The position numbers and the translations under genes were made by a program. This document shows, piece after piece, positions 26,301-34,962 of a stretch of DNA of 64,000 nucleotides. Location of the stretch: the NCBI RefSeq assembly GCF_016756495.1, contig NZ_AP023244.1, positions 248,001 through 312,000 on the forward strand. The letters run 5' to 3'. Position 1 is the first letter of the stretch. Each line of letters begins with the position of its first letter. The notes under the pieces are model-generated. The model was not told the DNA's origin, did not search any database, and saw only the letters and a program-made list of their open reading frames with translations. This DNA comes from Mesorhizobium sp. 113-3-3. Its GTDB lineage: Bacteria > Pseudomonadota > Alphaproteobacteria > Rhizobiales > Rhizobiaceae.

Positions 26301-27793
26301 CCGGCGAGATAGCCAGCGTGGGCTTCGCCCGCATAGATCACGCTTTCGAGCTGCGCGTCGGAGAGGATGCCATGCTCGATGACGTGCTCGGGCAGATGCG
26401 GGCGGTAGCTCGGCCTGGGGGGAGCGACTGATGCCATTGCGGTCGACTCAACGAGCTTGTCCGGATGGGGTTTGGCGCCGGGGATGCTGATCGCCTGAAG
26501 CCGATAGGGTTCGTAGATCCCGTCCGTCAGATTGCCGCGTGTTTCGTCGGCGGCTTCACGAATCTCGTAGGCGAGCTCGACGATGGGTGGCGATGGCGGC
26601 GACACGGGGCCGGTCGCTGGCAGGGCGCGGTGCTGGGACGCCCCTGGCCGTGCTGGCGCTGCCGTCATCGGTGTGGGCCGCAGCGTGTCAGCGCTCCTGC
26701 GTGCCGCCCTCTTTGCCGCCACGGCCCGCAGGATTCCGTTGGAGAGCGCGCCGATAGAGTCCGGCGACGTCGTCGGCGAGCGCGGCGGCAGCACTGTCAT
26801 CCAATCGAGGAGCGCTTGCAGGTCCGGGGCTGTGCCATGTGAGGCGATCAGGCGGGCGGGATCCTGCGCCGGAATCTTGTCCAGGACGGTAAGCCGCGTC
26901 TCCACATTGGTGCCGTGCCGTACATAGACGCTGCCGTCGATCGCCGCGGAGAACAGGATGCGGCCACGCTCCTGCAATCGGACGAAGGCGTCGCGCCATT
27001 TCGGATTGTCGGGAGCTAGGCTCGAACCGGTGATCGCGACCAGGCGTCCGCCGGGCGCCAGTCGCGCGAAGGCGGACGCGAGGTGACGCCAGGCCGCGTC
27101 TGAAACCCTGCCCTCGACGTGAGCGCCGACCGAGAATGGCGGGTTCATGAGGACGACGGTCGGGCTGGCGGATCGATCCAGGTAATCGTCGATGTGGGCA
27201 GCATCGTGCCGCGTGGTCCGGGCATTCGGGAAAAGCTGCGACAGCAAGGCCTGCCGGACGGGCGCGTAGTCGTTCAGCATCAGTCGCGCCTGGGCGATTT
27301 CCGCGAAGATAGCGAGAAGGCCTGTGCCCGCGGACGGTTCGAGCACGATGTCGCCGGCGATCATGCCGGCGGCGCGAGACACGACATACGCCAGGGGCAT
27401 CGGTGTCGACAGCTGCTGCAGCGCCTGCGATTCATCCGATCGGCGCGTATGGGTCGGCACGAGATGCGCGACCTTCGCCAGCATGGCGAGCGCATCGGTT
27501 TGAAAACGGGCGAGAATTGCTGGTCCGAACTTGCGCAGGAAAAGAACCTGTGCCGCCTCGCAGGCTTCATAGGCGTCTTTCCAGACCCAGCATCCCTGGG
27601 CATCGCTGCCGTCGAAGGCGTGGGTCATGATTGGACGAAGATCGCTCGCGGCGATCGGCTGACCCCGTTCGAGGAAGGGCAGAATCTGGTTGGCGGCCTG
27701 CAGAATTTGGGTGGCGCGGCTGGTCCGGTCGGAGACGATCGGATCGAGGGAGCCAGCCGGAATGCCGGTGGCTCGTGCGGGGATCGCGTTCAT
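23357..27793 (-). CDS. giant methyltransferase-helicase of the Strawberry-notch family
   Basis: 1478 residues from the ATG at 27793 behind CAGGACT; the open frame extends to 28009 but with no ribosome site there. Residues 130-320 form a class I N6-methyltransferase-like domain (EPSAGTG about 152-158, NPPF about 217-220). Residues 500-1100 form an SF2 helicase: GDGTGAGKGRQ (about 529-539), FDEGH (about 637-641), SATGATDVENLAYAERLGLW, and LGRTNRTNQ for motif VI. The Strawberry-notch C-terminal domain follows. The family is frequent on alphaproteobacterial conjugative elements; roles in DNA entry or antirestriction have been suggested, but the reaction is unknown. Confidence 0.93.
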   Translation of the reverse strand: MNAIPARATGIPAGSLDPIVSDRTSRATQILQAANQILPFLERGQPIAASDLRPIMTHAFDGSDAQGCWVWKDAYEACEAAQVLFLRKFGPAILARFQTDALAMLAKVAHLVPTHTRRSDESQALQQLSTPMPLAYVVSRAAGMIAGDIVLEPSAGTGLLAIFAEIAQARLMLNDYAPVRQALLSQLFPNARTTRHDAAHIDDYLDRSASPTVVLMNPPFSVGAHVEGRVSDAAWRHLASAFARLAPGGRLVAITGSSLAPDNPKWRDAFVRLQERGRILFSAAIDGSVYVRHGTNVETRLTVLDKIPAQDPARLIASHGTAPDLQALLDWMTVLPPRSPTTSPDSIGALSNGILRAVAAKRAARRSADTLRPTPMTAAPARPGASQHRALPATGPVSPPSPPIVELAYEIREAADETRGNLTDGIYEPYRLQAISIPGAKPHPDKLVESTAMASVAPPRPSYRPHLPEHVIEHGILSDAQLESVIYAGEAHAGYLAGFWTVDKSWDNVQAASKETAGAVRFRRGWFLGDGTGAGKGRQVAGILLDNWLKGRRRHLWITKSEKLHWDSQRDWSALGQEKLLVTPLSRFRQGTPIRLAEGILFTTFATLRSDEREGKRSRVQQIVDWLGEDFDGVIIFDEGHAMANAAGGKTERGDKPGSQQGRAGLRLQRALPHARVVYVSATGATDVENLAYAERLGLWGAADFPFPTRSDFVAAIEDGGVAAMEVLARDLKALGLYTSRSLSYDGVEYEMVEHELTEEQVRIYDSWAEAYQVIHTNLDAAMEASGITGQSGTLNRNAKSAARSALESSKLRFFNHLLTAMKTPTLMRTIERDLAEGHAAVIQIVSTGEALTERRLAQIPTEEWGDIQVDVTPREFVADYLMHSFPTQLFEAFSDESGNISSRPVFDEDGNPVICREAVARRDALFEKLGSLPAVPTALDQIVQHFGTEQVAEITGRSRRIVRRDIGGRIERFAVETRPGSAGLDDVRAFMDDEKRILVFSDAGGTGRSYHAELSARNTRLRVHYLLEAGWRADTAIQGLGRTNRTNQKQPPLFRPIATNVKAERRFLSTIARRLDTLGAITRGQRQTGGQGLFRSEDNLESQYARDALRQFYLLIRQGKVEGCSLSQFEAITGLALTTEEGGLKDELPPITTFLNRMLALTIAMQNLLFDAFEQLLAARIDGAIAAGIYDKGLETLEADSMMVTDRQVVYTHPGSGAQSHLLTITQRTRNKPMSLSDALAMTKCDRRATLMVNAKSGRAAVMMPTRSVMLDDGTIEPRVALIRPMDELRYEVRQLEDTNWDEADEVLFAASWQAEVAKVPQFSDSQLHIITGLLLPIWRLLPQDYCRVFRLQTDDGERIVGRTIAPAHLPALCRNLGLDQVQTISPEQVWAALTNDSSVIGLAGDMTLRRVKVMNDYRVELNGFTDGMCDWLKAIGLFCEMIQWKTRFFVPMTGEAIAILSRLMERHRLVDIASRV

Positions 27794-27833
27794 GGGAAAG
27801 TCCTGTCGAGAGCGGCGAAAGGGTCGGCCTGCA

Positions 27834-27854
27834 CCGGGCGCTCTCTCAACCCAG
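27834..27854 (-). promoter_or_regulatory. purine-rich leader with hairpin before the Strawberry-notch gene
   Basis: On the - strand CTGGG, a loop containing GAGAGAG, then CCCGG, 41 bases before the start. Upstream is GCAGAGGAAGAGGG, also found before the DUF932 gene at 44.1 kb. Confidence 0.4.
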
Positions 27855-27942
27855 CCAGGCCAACCCTTCCCGGCTTCCCTCTTCCTCTGCAGCCGAGCCG
27901 CCACCCCCGGCCACTCTCCCCCAAGGGTGGCATCTGTTGCTC

Positions 27943-28257
27943 TTAGCGACCTGGCCGGTCGGCTTTGAGCCTGACCATCGATACGTCTCGCATCAGACAG
28001 TCTGCCCAACTATCGGCCGGCTTTTGAAAAGGTATCCCGCGTTTGCAGCCGTCTATAGTCGCTTGGATCAATTCAATCGGATGATGTGGATCCAGGCGGA
28101 TGCGCCAGTTCAGGATTGGGGCACCGGTTATCGCTGTCCACGGTGAGCGGCGATATATTGGAGCATCGGCTGACCGGCGGGCTCTTGCCACAAACGCTTT
28201 CCGCGGCTTTCGCGGAGCTTCTTTGCTGTCGGAACTAGTAGGGTGCGGAAACGACAT
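27943..28257 (-). CDS. possible small protein of unknown function
   Basis: A 104-codon frame whose C-terminal part (NWRIRLDPHHPIELIQATID, then GCKRGIPFQKPADSWADCLM) reads like a folded protein. No family is recognised and no good ribosome site is seen. Confidence 0.3.
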   Translation of the reverse strand: MSFPHPTSSDSKEAPRKPRKAFVARARRSADAPIYRRSPWTAITGAPILNWRIRLDPHHPIELIQATIDGCKRGIPFQKPADSWADCLMRDVSMVRLKADRPGR

Positions 28258-28324
28258 TGATCAGCGGCGGATACCACCTTATTCATAGGGCTAGCACAGC
28301 AGTTCCCCTACCTAGCCGAGCAAC

Positions 28325-28921
28325 ATGAGTAGATACAAAGACTATCGCAAGCCCCGTCGGCATCGAGATGACGACGAGCCGCTTGCTCTTCCAGAACGGG
28401 CTTTCGAGCCCAGCTTCTTTCAGCGGCCATCACCTGCGATTGCAGAGCCTGTCGACGCGCAGGTGAAGTGGTTCAACGCGGGCAAAGGATTTGGCTTCAT
28501 CAAAGTCTCAGACGGCAGGGAGGCCTATCTGCCGCTACGCGTGTTGGAGGGGATCGGAAGCCGCGATGTCGCGGCGGGAGCTCGTCTCAAAGTCACCTTG
28601 GAAGAAACGCGAAAGGGGCATCAGGTTGCGCAGGTGTTGGAGATCGGAGAAGTTACCCCGACCGCGCTGACAAATGCGGGTGTCGACGAAGCATCCGTTG
28701 TTCCGGGGGCGCGGGTTGAAACTGCTGGTACCGTGAAGTGGTACAATCCTGACAAAGGCTTTGGCTTCATAGCTCCTGAAACCGGCGGCAAGGACGTCTT
28801 CATTCACGCCAACCAGTTGTCCCGCGCCGGGCTCACCGTACTGGTAGAGGGACAGAAGGTGCTTTTCGAACACGGGCAAGGCAAAAAAGGTCCCGAGGCC
28901 CAGAGCATTCGCCTTGGTTAG
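28325..28921 (+). CDS. double cold-shock-domain protein
   Basis: 198 residues with two cold-shock domains. The first (about 42-108) has VKWFNAGKGFGFIKVSDGRE; the second (about 134-196) has VKWYNPDKGFGFIAPETGGK, then DVFIHANQLSRAG. The RNP1 motif KGFGFI is intact in both; RNP2 (VFIHA) is intact only in the second, while the first has AYLPL. A basic N-terminal tail (KDYRKPRRHRDDDEP) precedes them. Such tandem proteins bind single-stranded nucleic acid and are typical of Alphaproteobacteria. Confidence 0.94.
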   Translation: MSRYKDYRKPRRHRDDDEPLALPERAFEPSFFQRPSPAIAEPVDAQVKWFNAGKGFGFIKVSDGREAYLPLRVLEGIGSRDVAAGARLKVTLEETRKGHQVAQVLEIGEVTPTALTNAGVDEASVVPGARVETAGTVKWYNPDKGFGFIAPETGGKDVFIHANQLSRAGLTVLVEGQKVLFEHGQGKKGPEAQSIRLG

Positions 28922-29637
28922 AGCGTTATAGCGGCACCGGTCGATCGGTTGAGAGATGCCCAGGTCAGGACAATTTTGCCAACAGCTCGTCAGGCCTCAG
29001 CTGGGCTAAGGCCGCACAGCCAGATCGGGTACGATCAACCTAGTCTCAGCCCGGCCGGTCATAAAGGCTTGCTGTGGTCTAGCAGCATTCAAAGAACGGC
29101 TGACCGGCGACCAACGCATACTCTTAGAGGTTGGGGGTTACATGAAAGCGTCGGTCGCCGGCACTAGGCGGGGCCGCGTCAGCAATGACGCGCGGGGCGG
29201 ATTAGGCGCCGAGAGACGCCGTCGATAGGGATGCCAGATCATGGTAAAGAAGACGTTACCACCCGCAGCGCCGTCAGATTTGGGGACCCTCAATCGGTTG
29301 GTCTGACGGTAGGGCCTGGTCAGGTCGGCCGCGTCGGTCAGTCTACCAATTGGCCAAGTCGGCTATCCACCTTGGGGCCCCTGCTTACAAGGCTCGCGAG
29401 GAATGCAACAGCGTCAAGGGATTGCACTTCAATCTGGCGCCCGACCAGCCAATCGTCTGCGTTACCTTGCCGGTGGCCATGTATATCGTGCCGGGCGACG
29501 CCAGCTCGAAATAGGTAGCGGGCGCTCGCCCAGATGGACCGAGCGCGGCCGGAAATGACGCCATAGGTCTGGCGATCATCGGACGGTGAAATGCCGTTCC
29601 CGGACTACCGGAAATCCCGGACCTGATGGCCCTGGCA
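28922..29637. other. 716-bp region with a probable decayed gene
   Basis: From the ATG at 29241 the frame reads MVKKTLPPAAPSDLGTLNR and stops at 29304. A +1 frame then gives VYQLAKSAIHLGAPAYKARE, CNSVKGLHFNLAPDQPIVCV and ends at a TAG (29512-29514). Together they look like one small gene broken by frameshift. No family is recognised. The rest of the region shows nothing. Confidence 0.3.
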
Positions 29638-30036
29638 TCACCGTGTCAGGACGGTGATGCCGATGCTGTTTTCATCGAGCTCGATACGCAGATGAGTTGC
29701 CGATGGCCGCGTATCCGCGATGGCAAGGATTTCCTCGGCGGCGAGGAATTCGATGCCGTTATCGCCGCCAAAATGGCGGCGCTTGTATCCCCACCAGTCC
29801 GCGTTGCTGCCGGGATTGCATTCGTCCGCATAGCAGACCATCGGTTCGCCTCCTTCTGGAAGCTTGCCGTTCGAAGCTGCATAAACCCCTTGGTGACCAA
29901 CCAGCCAAAGACCGGGTTTTTCATCCTTGCCCGGCGCCAGGCCGAAATGGGGATTGCGGAAGCCGCCGTTGGCGGCGGCATCCAGCTCGCCGCGCGCAAT
30001 GATAGCGCGCACCGCTGAAAGCGGGAACGTGAACAT
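29638..30036 (-). CDS. DUF3085 family protein
   Basis: 132 residues from the ATG at 30036 behind CAGGAGAAAATC. Family pattern: FPLSAVRAIIARGELDAAAN, PGLWLVGHQGVYAASNGKLP, PMVCYADECNPGSNADWWGY and RRHFGGDNGIEFLAAEEI. Common in plasmid leading regions with DUF736 and DUF1419; function unknown. Confidence 0.9.
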   Translation of the reverse strand: MFTFPLSAVRAIIARGELDAAANGGFRNPHFGLAPGKDEKPGLWLVGHQGVYAASNGKLPEGGEPMVCYADECNPGSNADWWGYKRRHFGGDNGIEFLAAEEILAIADTRPSATHLRIELDENSIGITVLTR

Positions 30037-30188
30037 GATTTTCTCCTGAGCTTGAGAGGACTCGCCGTAATCGGTCAAAGCGGCGAATGGTTGAATTTAG
30101 TAGTGGTCAGCAGTTATCGATTGCAGCCGACGACGTTCGACGAACTGTCATAGCCTTGTGCCGGTAGCGATCGATCGCGAGCCGGGTA

Positions 30189-30791
30189 TCAAGCGCCAGT
30201 GGACGGCTTTCCCGTGCGGAGTTTGTCTTCGATTTCTTCATCGGTCAGATCTTCCAGGAGTTTCAGGATGGTGCGATGGCCGCCTGCATTGACGAGGATA
30301 GTGCGCTTGCCGCGATGCTCGGCTGGCCAGGCGCTTGGGTCGGCGGAACCTGCGATGCCACGAAAATCGGGATGCGTGCCGGCCCAGATTGCCTCAAGCT
30401 TCTCTTCGCGCGTCATGCTGTCGGGCAACTGACTCTCGTAAGCGATGATGGCTTCCCGCATCGCGTCGGGGCTTTGGCGGTCGGACAGGTCGCAAAACCC
30501 AGTGAACCATCGCCGCCGGCCGCGAATGGTGATTTCGAAGAAGACGCTGGTGATATAACCGGCCTTGAACTCCGACATTCCGAACATGCCGGCTCTAAGG
30601 AAGAGCGGCGGCAGCATGTCGAGCATGAAGTAATATGCACTTGCTTCGATCTCGAACCATTGGCAAGCATAGGCCGTGCCCGAGATACGATCCTCGGGCG
30701 GTGCTTCATGGTCGCGATTAAACAGCGAAATCATCTCTTCGCGCGTTGCGATATTCTCAAAAATCTTTCTGAAGGATGGGTGATCAGGCAT
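30189..30791 (-). CDS. DUF1419 family protein
   Basis: 200 residues from the ATG at 30791 with GAAAGGAGC upstream. Typical stretches: REEMISLFNRDHEAP, YACQWFEIEASAYYFMLDML, PPLFLRAGMFGMSEF and TSVFFEITIRGRRRWFTGFC. DUF1419 proteins are rhizobial plasmid-associated and of unknown function. Same strand and similar ribosome sites as its neighbours. Confidence 0.88.
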   Translation of the reverse strand: MPDHPSFRKIFENIATREEMISLFNRDHEAPPEDRISGTAYACQWFEIEASAYYFMLDMLPPLFLRAGMFGMSEFKAGYITSVFFEITIRGRRRWFTGFCDLSDRQSPDAMREAIIAYESQLPDSMTREEKLEAIWAGTHPDFRGIAGSADPSAWPAEHRGKRTILVNAGGHRTILKLLEDLTDEEIEDKLRTGKPSTGA

Positions 30792-30957
30792 GGAATGCTC
30801 CTTTCGGGCATGGCGAAGGGGCCGTTGGAGCGGCGTTCGCATTCTTCATAGTGGCGGGGGGTGCAGAGCCGGCGGCTCAGGCGATGAGCGGCAATCGGTT
30901 CAGCGATGACCTGGTGGTCTGGTCCGGAAGGCGAGACGTCCAGAAACGAAAAAGGAT

Positions 30958-31347
30958 TCAGGCTGCTCGCGGCACGGCAGATCTCGGAGAACTTCCCACG
31001 CCGCTGATTGCGTGAACGAGCGCTGCGAGCGCAGGAATGTCGTCGAGCAGAGTGAGATCGGCCAAGTGATTGGGGCCACCGGTGTAGTCCTGCCGACCCT
31101 TGCAGGTCCGGATCAGAATTCCGTGTCCAGAGGAAAGACCGAACTGGCCAACCTGGATATAAACGCGACGGTGATGCAGGGTTATTTCACCGGCGACGGC
31201 TATGCCTGCCTTGTTCGAACGCAGATCGTACGATCCGGCTGGCAGGTGCAATTCGGCGGCAAGCTTCTTCAAACGCGAGCGCGCGGTTGAATGAAAGCGC
31301 CTCTTCTGCTCTTCGTCATAAGAGCAAGACTTGGTCCACTGAAACAT
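30958..31347 (-). CDS. plasmid accessory protein of unknown function
   Basis: 129 residues, ATG behind ACGGAGATC. The N-terminus is basic and helical (RRFHSTARSRLKKLAAELHL); the middle is beta-rich (SYDLRSNKAGIAVAGEITLH, then RVYIQVGQFGLSSGHGILIR). No family is recognised. Part of the - strand run from 29.6 to 34.1 kb. Confidence 0.75.
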   Translation of the reverse strand: MFQWTKSCSYDEEQKRRFHSTARSRLKKLAAELHLPAGSYDLRSNKAGIAVAGEITLHHRRVYIQVGQFGLSSGHGILIRTCKGRQDYTGGPNHLADLTLLDDIPALAALVHAISGVGSSPRSAVPRAA

Positions 31348-31429
31348 CGTGATCTCCGTTAAACAAAAGCGCCCGGCGATCGCGGTGCGATGCCGGGCTG
31401 TGAGGGATTGATGGTGAAGGCGACGCCGA

Positions 31430-31906
31430 TCAGGCCGCTATCCGGCCTTCGACGACGTCGGCGCCGACCTCGTCGGCTGTGACCTCTTCTAGAACCGTGT
31501 GCGAATAGGGATGCATTGCCAGCCACAGTTCGGCGGCCTCACGGCTGTCGGCCAGGTGAAGCAACTCGATGTTGTCGTCGTAGACACGCAGCACCCGCAC
31601 CATTCCGATCGCGGGCCGCTCGATGATCTTGAAGATCAGATCGCTATCGACTGAATACGTGCGCCTCACCGTGACCAGGATGACGGAGCCACTCGAGAAA
31701 TCACCCTCATGGAGGGTGATGGCGGCGGGCGACGACCATGTTTCGCGCTCGCGCGGCGGGGTCTTCTTGACCAGCTGGCCAACGCCATTCCGCCCTTCCC
31801 ATGCGGCGAGCTTCTTCGTGAAACGGGCGGGCGGTTTGGGGGCATGATCACCATATTTGATGACGCTCCCGAGTGGGGCGTTCTCGTAAATGTTGCTTGC
31901 GGACAT
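31430..31906 (-). CDS. plasmid accessory protein of unknown function
   Basis: 158 residues from the ATG at 31906 behind CAAGGAGAAAAC; the open frame reaches 32206 but overlaps the ParB-like gene. Contains WSSPAAITLHEGDFSSGSVI and a C-terminal LLHLADSREAAELWLAMHPY. No family is recognised. 73 bases downstream of the ParB-like gene, with a GGCCCGGC...GCCGGGCC hairpin between. Confidence 0.78.
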   Translation of the reverse strand: MSASNIYENAPLGSVIKYGDHAPKPPARFTKKLAAWEGRNGVGQLVKKTPPRERETWSSPAAITLHEGDFSSGSVILVTVRRTYSVDSDLIFKIIERPAIGMVRVLRVYDDNIELLHLADSREAAELWLAMHPYSHTVLEEVTADEVGADVVEGRIAA

Positions 31907-31979
31907 ATGTTTTCTCCTTGTCCAGAAACAGAAAAGGCCCGGCGCGATGGCCGGGCCTTCGGTGGTGGCATGAGGGTGG

Positions 31980-34121
31980 TTACTCGGCGGCGAGGAGGTG
32001 ATCGCCGTCGCCGTCCTCGGCATCGTTAGCGCTGATCCCCGCCTGATCGGCAAGGAAGGCTGGCAGTTCTGATGCAGTGTCGGCGGGTGTGTCTTCCACC
32101 GGCTCATCGACCACATCGTCGAGTGCATCGACGACCTGAGAGGAGGGTGCCAGGCGAAGCGGCTCGGGCAGCCAGTTCGACCCTTCGAGAAGACGGGCAG
32201 CCTCACGTGCCATCAAGTCCTTCTTCATGTGGTCGATCAGCTGCGCGGAGTCCTCGCCGCGCGCTTCGCGCACCGCCTGGACGATCCGGGCCTTGGTGAC
32301 GCGGCCGAGATAGTTGTCGACGGTGGGCTCCCAGCCGGCCGTGACCATGTCGAACTGAAGCGTGGCCGCGACTGCATCGGCATGGGCAAGCGCGCCAGGG
32401 CGCCTGTTCCAGGGCTCGACGACTGCGTTCAGCGAGAGCGACGCGCAGTGCGCGAACAGCGCCTTGCGGCTCGCTTCATCGAGACCGAGCAGGAAATCCC
32501 ATAGCTTGTCGCTGTCGGGCATATCCCTGTCCCAGGCCTCGTGCCGCTCGGCGATTTCCTTCGCCCACAAGGTCTCGGCCAGGTCTTGCGCCTGGCCGAA
32601 ACTGTTGCTTGTCATGCTGATCTCGAGGCAGCTGTCCTTGGCGAACCTGAAGAACACCTGCAGCACGAGTGCATGGAGAACTGCGACGAAGGCGATGTCG
32701 ACGTCGCTGGCGAGCGCGTTGCGCAGCGCGAGCGTCTTCTGCGCGGTGAGATCGAAGACGAGACGATCGGGCAGCGGCTTTATGCCTTCATCCTCGGGTT
32801 CTTCCGCACCGTCGGAAGTACCGTTCACGGACCGACCGTTGACAACAACGCCATTGCCGCTGTCAACCTCGGACTGTGACGCGTCGCGATCCTCGCCGTC
32901 GCCCTCCTCGTCGTCATCGTCTGTCTCGACCCGCGGTTCGTCCTCTGGACGGACAAAGCCGGCTTCGATCTGCATCTGGCCGTTGGCACCGAGCGTGACA
33001 AACGCTCCGGCGATAGTCTTCTGCGTCGGATCATAGACATGGGGACGATCGCTGAAGCCGTCGAGTTCAGCGCCGAGCTGATCGAGCTTGTCCTCGATCT
33101 CCTGGTCGGCCTCCTCCATCTCGGCATACTTGGCGTCGAGCGCATCATACTCGGCCTTCACCGCGTCGTAGCGATCGATCTCCTCGGCGCTCATCTCCGG
33201 CTGTTCGGCATAGACGCGCCGCATGCCGGAGGTGTGGCCATAGGGAAAGCTGATCGCCGCCTCGACCCACTTCCAGCCGTCGGCGCGAACGGTCTCGGCG
33301 TCCAGCTTCAGCTTATCGAAGACCAACTGCTCAAGAAGAGCTGCATCCTGGAACCAGCCCCCGGAATCCTGCTCGAACAGATCGCGCAGGACAACGCCGC
33401 CCGCAGCTTCATAGGCCTCAGCGCCGACATAGACCGCCCGGCGATCGTCGGCACGAACCGTCGTCTCCGTCAGCAAGCGCCTGATGTAGTACGGCTCCTG
33501 CACGCTCGAGTTGTTGGAGATGCGCTCCCAGACTTGCTCCTGACGCGCATGGTCGTCGGAGATCGAAAACGCCATGATTTGCTCGAGACGGATTTCATCC
33601 TGTTCGTAGAGCTCGAGCAGCTTTGGCGAAACCGAGGCGAGTTTCAGCCGCTGCTTAACGGTCGCCGCCGACACGAAGAAGCGGGCGGCGATCTCTTCGA
33701 CATCGAGGCCTTGGTCGCTGAGGGCTCTAAACGCCCTGAACTGGTCGAGCGGATGCAGGTTCTCGCGATGCACGTTCTCGGCAAGCGAGTCCTCTTCGGC
33801 GGAAGTCGTTCCGCTGCGATTGACGATGCACGGAATCGGCTCGTTCTTTGCCAGACGCTTCTGCTTGACGAGAATGCCGAGCGCCAGATAGCGGCGGCCG
33901 CCGGCCGGCACTTCGAAGGTGCCGGTCTCCTCTCCGTTCCCGTCGAGTACGGGACGAACGTTCAGGCTCTGCAGGAGCTTTCGCCGGCCGATGTCCTCGG
34001 CGAGCTGCTCGATGGACACGCCGTCCTTTACCCGGCGGACATTCTCCTGCGACAGCACGAGCTTGTCGTAGGCGATATTCTCCGAAGGGTTCATTGCGAT
34101 CTTCTGATTGGCCTTTGCCAT
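31980..34121 (-). CDS. large ParB-like nuclease/DNA-binding protein
   Basis: 713 residues from the ATG at 34121 (GGAGA 8 bases upstream; an in-frame ATG at 34136 precedes it). The N-terminal ParB/sulfiredoxin-like domain has LVLSQENVRRVKDGVSIEQL, EVPAGGRRYLALGIL and ENVHRENLHPLDQFRAFRAL; a helix-turn-helix follows (VEEIAARFFVSAATVKQRLK). A coiled coil (about 330-365) and an acidic stretch (about 400-425) come before a helical C-terminal half. Too long for plasmid partition ParB and distant from any parA, so likely an accessory protein of the leading region. Confidence 0.92.
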   Translation of the reverse strand: MAKANQKIAMNPSENIAYDKLVLSQENVRRVKDGVSIEQLAEDIGRRKLLQSLNVRPVLDGNGEETGTFEVPAGGRRYLALGILVKQKRLAKNEPIPCIVNRSGTTSAEEDSLAENVHRENLHPLDQFRAFRALSDQGLDVEEIAARFFVSAATVKQRLKLASVSPKLLELYEQDEIRLEQIMAFSISDDHARQEQVWERISNNSSVQEPYYIRRLLTETTVRADDRRAVYVGAEAYEAAGGVVLRDLFEQDSGGWFQDAALLEQLVFDKLKLDAETVRADGWKWVEAAISFPYGHTSGMRRVYAEQPEMSAEEIDRYDAVKAEYDALDAKYAEMEEADQEIEDKLDQLGAELDGFSDRPHVYDPTQKTIAGAFVTLGANGQMQIEAGFVRPEDEPRVETDDDDEEGDGEDRDASQSEVDSGNGVVVNGRSVNGTSDGAEEPEDEGIKPLPDRLVFDLTAQKTLALRNALASDVDIAFVAVLHALVLQVFFRFAKDSCLEISMTSNSFGQAQDLAETLWAKEIAERHEAWDRDMPDSDKLWDFLLGLDEASRKALFAHCASLSLNAVVEPWNRRPGALAHADAVAATLQFDMVTAGWEPTVDNYLGRVTKARIVQAVREARGEDSAQLIDHMKKDLMAREAARLLEGSNWLPEPLRLAPSSQVVDALDDVVDEPVEDTPADTASELPAFLADQAGISANDAEDGDGDHLLAAE

Positions 34122-34123
34122 AA

Positions 34124-34438
34124 TCAGGGTCTCCATGACGGGCGGCCCGGGGCCTCTCCCCGAACCTCCAAACCCGTCGGAAACCCTCCCTCCCCCCTCT
34201 GCCTCTCGCGGCGCCGCGCCGGCGCAGGCCGGCGGCCTCGATGCGGATCGGCGACATCGACCCGGCCAGCCTTGCGCAGAGCCTCGAGCATGCGGGCATG
34301 GTCCATGAGGATATGGATGAGCGCCTGGCGATCGACAGTGACGGTTTTGCTGGTACTGCGTGTGCGATCCTGCCGCTCATGCAGGGCCTCGAACTCATCC
34401 ATGGTGGTGTAAAGTTGGAGAAGGGTGCGGCCGCTCAT
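34124..34438 (-). CDS. small protein of unknown function
   Basis: 104 residues from the ATG at 34438 behind GGAAGG. Helical N-terminal part: SGRTLLQLYTTMDEFEALHE, then VDRQALIHILMDHARMLEAL. The Arg/Pro-rich C-terminal third overlaps the ParB leader (purine tract and hairpin). Overlaps the upstream gene by 4 bases. No family recognised. Confidence 0.65.
   Translation of the reverse strand: MSGRTLLQLYTTMDEFEALHERQDRTRSTSKTVTVDRQALIHILMDHARMLEALRKAGRVDVADPHRGRRPAPARRRERQRGEGGFPTGLEVRGEAPGRPSWRP
34148..34162 (-). promoter_or_regulatory. AGAGG-loop hairpin in the ParB-like gene leader
   Basis: On the - strand CGGGG-AGAGG-CCCCG, 26 bases before the ATG at 34121, after a purine-rich GGCAGAGGGGGGAGGGAGGG tract. 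Confidence 0.45.
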
Positions 34439-34836
34439 GGTACGGCCTTCCGTTCGGCCGGCACAGACGCCGTTTCGACGTCGGGGATGTTCCAGACCTC
34501 TGCGCCGGCGGCGGCGTAGAGGATGGCGACCGCGCGCAACGGTGCGTAGGAGAGCCCGTGCCACGGGGCTGGCTGCGCATCGCGGCCGACGGCGACCAGC
34601 GGTCCGCGCAGCGTCAGTTGCACTACGATGTCGAACGCCACACACCGGCTGTCGATGACCGGAAGGCCGGCGGCGATGCATTGGGCTTTGATAGCCTGGC
34701 AGCTATAGCCGGAGAGCGTTGCGCCGTTGCGATAATGCAGGGTGAAACCGCCGCGGCCGATGGAGAGGTGGCCGCCGGGTGTTGCCAGAGCGGCGGCGAT
34801 GTCGGCGGAATAGTCTGTCACGGGTTGTTGCAGCAT
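34435..34836 (-). CDS. plasmid accessory protein of unknown function
   Basis: 133 residues starting MLQQPVTDYSADIAAALATP. Contains GGHLSIGRGGFTLHYRNGAT, LSGYSCQAIKAQCIAAGLPV and AYAPLRAVAILYAAAG-like helices. No known domain. The end overlaps the next gene as ATGA, so the two are coupled. Confidence 0.72.
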   Translation of the reverse strand: MLQQPVTDYSADIAAALATPGGHLSIGRGGFTLHYRNGATLSGYSCQAIKAQCIAAGLPVIDSRCVAFDIVVQLTLRGPLVAVGRDAQPAPWHGLSYAPLRAVAILYAAAGAEVWNIPDVETASVPAERKAVP

Positions 34837-34962
34837 GAGGGGATCTCCGCGACGGCCGACGGAGGGGTCCGCCTGAAAGCCGTCACGGCGAAAGCCACCC
34901 CCTCGGACGAAAGGGATGGCCGGTGCTGTCGGATGTTTGGTTCGATGACTGCGACCGGGCGG

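Noticed and set aside
31980..34121. Plasmid partition ParB
   Set aside because: It is 713 residues, has no parA next to it and sits in the accessory cluster; partition is covered by RepA/RepB.
33039..34412. 457-codon + frame opposite the ParB-like gene
   Set aside because: Shadow of the ParB-like gene, caused by high GC content; the - strand has all ParB motifs.
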